Assembly (NCBI GenBank): GCA_003216975.1
Contig: QCHY01000011.1
Location: forward strand, 1 to 50,534
Reading direction: 5' to 3'
Length of the DNA: 50,534 nucleotides
Origin: Prochlorococcus sp. AG-402-I20
GTDB lineage: Bacteria; Cyanobacteriota; Cyanobacteriia; PCC-6307; Cyanobiaceae
Position 1 is the first letter of the stretch; each line of letters opens with the position of its first letter. The notes beneath the pieces were generated by a model that was given only the letters and a program-made list of their open reading frames with translations, searched no databases and had not been told where the DNA came from. The position numbers and the translations under genes are program-made. Positions 46,846 through 50,534 of this stretch are shown piece after piece.

Positions 46846-48180
46846 ATCTCTAATTCGTATTGATTCTGAGTGACTATGCAACCCCTCGCTATTGGCTAAA
46901 TGCATTACAGCATTTTTAGTTTCATTAAAGGCTTCTTTTGAAAAATCGATAATTGAAGTGTTTTTCATAAAAGTTTCTACCCCAAGAGCGCCAGCAAATC
47001 TTGCAGTGCCAGAAGTGGGAAGAGTATGATTTGGTCCACCAAGATAATCTCCAATAGCCTCTGGACTCCATGTTCCCATGAATATTGCCCCCGCATTCTT
47101 GATGCTTTTTGATAATTCTTTAGGATCTTCTACAAGTAATTCAAGATGTTCTGGAGCAAAAGTATCGCTTAATTTTGCACACGTTTCTAAATCATCACAA
47201 AGTACTATTAACCCCCAATCAGAAATTGACTTTTGGCATATTTCAAATCTTGGATGATTAATTAATTGACGTTCAATTTCTGAGGGTATTTCCTCCGCTA
47301 ATTTTTTATTAGTAGTAATTAGTATTGCCGAAGCTAAAGGATCATGTTCCGATTGAGCTAACATATCTGATGCGACATGTTCCAATCTTGCTGATCCATC
47401 AGCAATGATTAGGATTTCACTTGGACCAGCCAAAGAATCAATCCCTACCTTCCCATAAACTTTTTTCTTCGCCAAAGTGACATAAATATTTCCTGGTCCG
47501 GTGATTACATCTACTTTTGGAATGGATTCCGTTCCAATAGCAAGCGCGCCAATAGCTTGGGCGCCTCCAATACGAAAAACTTTATTGATACCTGTAATAT
47601 GCGCTGCAGCTAATACGGTTTGGTTTAATTCTCCTTGAGAGTTGGCCGGTGAAACCATGATGGTTTGACTTACTCCTGCAACATAAGCAGGAATAGCATT
47701 CATTAATACGGTACTTGGATAGGCGGCTCTTCCTCCAGGGACATATATACCCGCTTTTTCAACAGGGCTCCATCTTCGTCCTAATGATTCACCATGGGGT
47801 CCGGTATAAGTGATATTTTTTGGTACCTGCAGATTATGAAAATTTTCAATTCTTTTTTTGGCTAATAAAAGTGAATCTTGTAACTCTTTAGGAGTCTCTT
47901 GCCACGCTTTAAGTATTAAATCTGATGGAACTTGAAATTGTTCCGCTACAAATCCATCAAAGCGAGAAGTGTATTCCTTAAGAGCCTCATCCCCCCTTTC
48001 ACTAACGTTTCTAAGAATATCTTCAACTACATTTATAGCTGTATTTTGAATTACTCCAGATGTTCTATCAGTAATTGTCTTGAGCGCAAACTGAGCTTCA
48101 TCAATATTGTTAGCCCTTTTTATGGTCAATTTTTTTGAAGAGGTTTCCGGAGCCTCATCTTTATTAATTATTTGCGTCAT
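46828..48180 (-). CDS. hisD: Histidinol dehydrogenase
   Basis: HisD, 450 residues, performs the last two oxidations of histidine synthesis, NAD- and zinc-dependent. Typical parts are [55 protein letters not shown] and [15 protein letters not shown] with the catalytic and zinc-binding His/Glu. Length is slightly over the usual 430 owing to a 20-residue N-terminal extension. Converges on rpiA with an 18-base overlap. Confidence 0.96.
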   Translation of the reverse strand: MTQIINKDEAPETSSKKLTIKRANNIDEAQFALKTITDRTSGVIQNTAINVVEDILRNVSERGDEALKEYTSRFDGFVAEQFQVPSDLILKAWQETPKELQDSLLLAKKRIENFHNLQVPKNITYTGPHGESLGRRWSPVEKAGIYVPGGRAAYPSTVLMNAIPAYVAGVSQTIMVSPANSQGELNQTVLAAAHITGINKVFRIGGAQAIGALAIGTESIPKVDVITGPGNIYVTLAKKKVYGKVGIDSLAGPSEILIIADGSARLEHVASDMLAQSEHDPLASAILITTNKKLAEEIPSEIERQLINHPRFEICQKSISDWGLIVLCDDLETCAKLSDTFAPEHLELLVEDPKELSKSIKNAGAIFMGTWSPEAIGDYLGGPNHTLPTSGTARFAGALGVETFMKNTSIIDFSKEAFNETKNAVMHLANSEGLHSHSESIRIRDSNLIK

Positions 48181-48207
48181 GAACTTTTGGCTATTGGTTC
48201 ATTTTGA

Positions 48208-48594
<387 letters not shown>

Positions 48595-48643
48595 GTAGAT
48601 CTATCCTAAGATTTAATATTCGAAGAACTTTTTATTTTGTATT

Positions 48644-49435
48644 TTGAGCTATTCAAGCAGTTCAATAATTGATAGTCACTGTCATCTTGTCTTCTCTAAC
48701 TTTAACGAAGATAGAGAAGTTGTTGCAGAAAGGTGGAGGTCTCAAGGGGTTAAAGCTCTCTTACACGCTTGTGTAGAACCATCTGAAATCCCAGCTATTA
48801 AGTCAATTGCTGATCAATTTAAGGAAATAAGGTATTCAGTTGGAGTACATCCATTGGATGTCCACCATTGGAAACCTGAAACTATTAATATTTTAAAAAA
48901 AGCTGCTCTTGATGACAGTCGAGTTGTAGCGATAGGAGAATTAGGACTTGATCTTTTTAAAGCAGAGAACTTGAGTGAGCAGCTATCAATTCTCATGCCG
49001 CAATTAAATCTAGCGTTTGAATTGAATTTGCCTGTAATTGTTCATTGCAGAGATGCAGCAAAAGAAATGTTAGAAGTTTTTTCAAAGTTGGCTAAAGATG
49101 ATTGCTGTCCAAAAGGTGTCATGCATTGCTGGAGTGGAAGAGTTCAAGAGATGAGACAGTTCCTTGATCTTGGCTTTTACATAAGTTTTAGTGGAAATGT
49201 AACTTTTAAAAACGCGATTGATATCCATGAATGTGCAAAAGAAGTTCCGCCTAGTAAGTTTTTAGTTGAAACTGACAGTCCTTTCTTGTCACCCGTTCCT
49301 CATAGAGGGGAAAGGAATGAACCTTCTTATGTAAAGCATGTGGTAGAAAAAATTTCAGAGCTTAGAGGTGAAAGTTTTTCTGAAATTGCAGAAAAAACTA
49401 CTCAAAATGCACGCGAATTGTTTGCGTTGCCTTAA
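48644..49435 (+). CDS. tatD: TatD-family metal-dependent deoxyribonuclease
   Basis: TatD, 263 residues, a TIM-barrel metal-dependent hydrolase with 3'-5' exonuclease activity in characterised members. Metal ligands appear in IDSHCHLVF, GELGLDLF, VIVHCRDA, MHCWSGR and VETDSPFLSP. The start is TTG at 48644. It lies between rpsT and rpoB, the usual picocyanobacterial arrangement as I recall it. Confidence 0.93.
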   Translation: MSYSSSSIIDSHCHLVFSNFNEDREVVAERWRSQGVKALLHACVEPSEIPAIKSIADQFKEIRYSVGVHPLDVHHWKPETINILKKAALDDSRVVAIGELGLDLFKAENLSEQLSILMPQLNLAFELNLPVIVHCRDAAKEMLEVFSKLAKDDCCPKGVMHCWSGRVQEMRQFLDLGFYISFSGNVTFKNAIDIHECAKEVPPSKFLVETDSPFLSPVPHRGERNEPSYVKHVVEKISELRGESFSEIAEKTTQNARELFALP

Positions 49436-49689
49436 AAATCATCATTAACCCTAGTTAATTATCTGATTTGAGTGTAGAGTTATTTATTGTCTTGGATAGC
49501 GTGGTATCTGCGCTTAACCCTTTAAGGTTCTGCCTTTTGAGTCAGTTTGTTCGTTGATTAAGTAAATTCATTTTCTGATCTCAGTCTTTTCGGAGATTGT
49601 TTTTTTGTTTTTTCTTATTTAATGCTCACTTTTTGACCCACAGGACAAGACATCAACCCCGTCCTCTAAATATAAACGCAGGTTCTCGA

Positions 49690-50534
49690 ATGAGCAGAAG
49701 CGCGATTCAGGTAGCCAAAGCAGCTACATATCTGCCTGATTTGGTTGAGGTGCAAAGATCAAGTTTTAAGTGGTTTTTGGATAAAGGATTGATAGAAGAA
49801 TTAGACAATTTTTCTCCTATTACTGACTATACTGGTAAGCTTGAATTACATTTTATAGGTTCAGAATATAAGCTTAAGCGTCCTAGACATGATGTAGAAG
49901 AAGCAAAAAGAAGAGATGCAACTTTTGCATCACAGATGTATGTTACTTGTCGTTTGGTTAATAAAGAAACTGGAGAGATAAAGGAACAAGAAGTTTTTAT
50001 AGGTGAACTCCCTTTAATGACTGAACGAGGAACTTTTATAATAAATGGTGCTGAAAGAGTAATTGTCAACCAAATTGTTAGAAGTCCTGGAGTTTATTTC
50101 AAAGATGAGCAAGATAAAAATGGTAGGAGAACTTATAACGCAAGTGTTATTCCTAATCGCGGTGCATGGTTAAAGTTTGAAACAGATAAAAATGATTTGT
50201 TGCATGTTCGTGTCGATAAAACAAGAAAAATCAATGCGCATGTCCTTATGAGGGCAATGGGTTTATCAGATAATGATGTGATAGATAAATTACGGCACCC
50301 TGAGTTTTATAAAAAGTCAATTGAAGCTGCAAATGAAGAAGGTATAAGTTCAGAAGATCAAGCATTATTAGAGCTTTATAAAAAATTAAGACCAGGTGAA
50401 CCTCCATCAGTAAGTGGTGGACAACAGCTTCTTCAAACACGATTTTTTGATCCAAAACGATATGACCTAGGAAGAGTTGGTAGATACAAAATAAATAAGA
50501 AATTACGCCTAACTATTCCTGATACGGTAAGAAC
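49690..50534 (+). CDS. rpoB: RNA polymerase beta subunit (5' part, cut by window end)
   Basis: The first 281 codons of RpoB from ATG 49690 ([20 protein letters not shown]). Conserved beta protrusion/lobe sequence: [24 protein letters not shown] and SQLVRSPG-type [10 protein letters not shown], later [19 protein letters not shown]. It continues past the window. A 254-base spacer after tatD has no gene and probably holds the rpoBC promoter; I see only short A-T-rich -10-like sequences there. Confidence 0.97.
   Translation, partial: MSRSAIQVAKAATYLPDLVEVQRSSFKWFLDKGLIEELDNFSPITDYTGKLELHFIGSEYKLKRPRHDVEEAKRRDATFASQMYVTCRLVNKETGEIKEQEVFIGELPLMTERGTFIINGAERVIVNQIVRSPGVYFKDEQDKNGRRTYNASVIPNRGAWLKFETDKNDLLHVRVDKTRKINAHVLMRAMGLSDNDVIDKLRHPEFYKKSIEAANEEGISSEDQALLELYKKLRPGEPPSVSGGQQLLQTRFFDPKRYDLGRVGRYKINKKLRLTIPDTVR

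Overview
The window looks like a piece of a low-GC marine picocyanobacterial chromosome, most probably a low-light (NATL-like) Prochlorococcus. The reasons are base composition in the mid-30s % G+C by eye, very compact gene spacing, a cyanobacterial RNase E with an arginine-rich tail, DapL, MPBQ/MSBQ methyltransferase, an urt urea-transporter cluster, a mini high-light-inducible protein, and DUF1997, DUF3493, DUF3721 and DUF4278 proteins. Assignment to clade is inference.

Layout. 1-16 kb is core: a partial hypothetical gene, a half-size AbrB-type membrane protein, a B12/radical SAM protein, a CPBP protease, clpS-dapL, rne-rnhB, DUF1997/pheA, a quinol methyltransferase, a LON-domain protein, and the str operon (rpsL-rpsG-fusA-tuf-rpsJ, minus strand). 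16.1-23.5 kb starts as gltB, but the reading frame passes without a stop from ferredoxin-type glutamate synthase into the C-terminal half of the urea permease UrtB, followed by intact urtC, urtD and urtE. 23.5-27.3 kb holds very small genes (zinc ribbon, mini-Hli, DUF4278 and unknowns), a cupin-like protein, a 2OG-Fe(II) oxygenase and a candidate structured RNA. 27.4-33.8 kb is a zinc cluster: a minus-strand operon (znuA, a small unknown gene, a COG0523 GTPase, a WD40 propeller) diverges across a Zur-like box from znuC, and a Fur/Zur regulator gene lies antisense between znuC and znuB. 33.9-38.2 kb holds a ribbon-helix-helix protein, two DUF3721 proteins, a His/Met-rich porin with an operator-like palindrome, a secreted-protein gene broken by a stop codon, and folE. 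38.5-50.5 kb returns to core: tRNA-Thr(CGT), DUF3493, the rimP-nusA-ylxR-infB operon, htrA, rpiA, hisD, rpsT, tatD and the start of rpoB.

Two things stand out. First, the gltB::urtB junction removes the end of glutamate synthase, the first half of UrtB and all of urtA. It is either an unusual deletion/inversion or an assembly or amplification chimera, and must be checked against reads. Second, the periplasmic zinc receptor ZnuA and the cytosolic COG0523 GTPase of the same operon share a module of about 100 residues (FEW[AT]GVF ... FT[EQ]H...EF). In both proteins it sits where a His-rich metal loop is expected. I read this as a shared zinc-handling domain in a Zur-controlled system that also includes a WD40 protein and an unknown 105-residue protein.

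Start codons were chosen from family N-termini. Several genes use TTG or GTG (LON protein, fusA, DUF3493, ylxR, rimP, rpsT, tatD).
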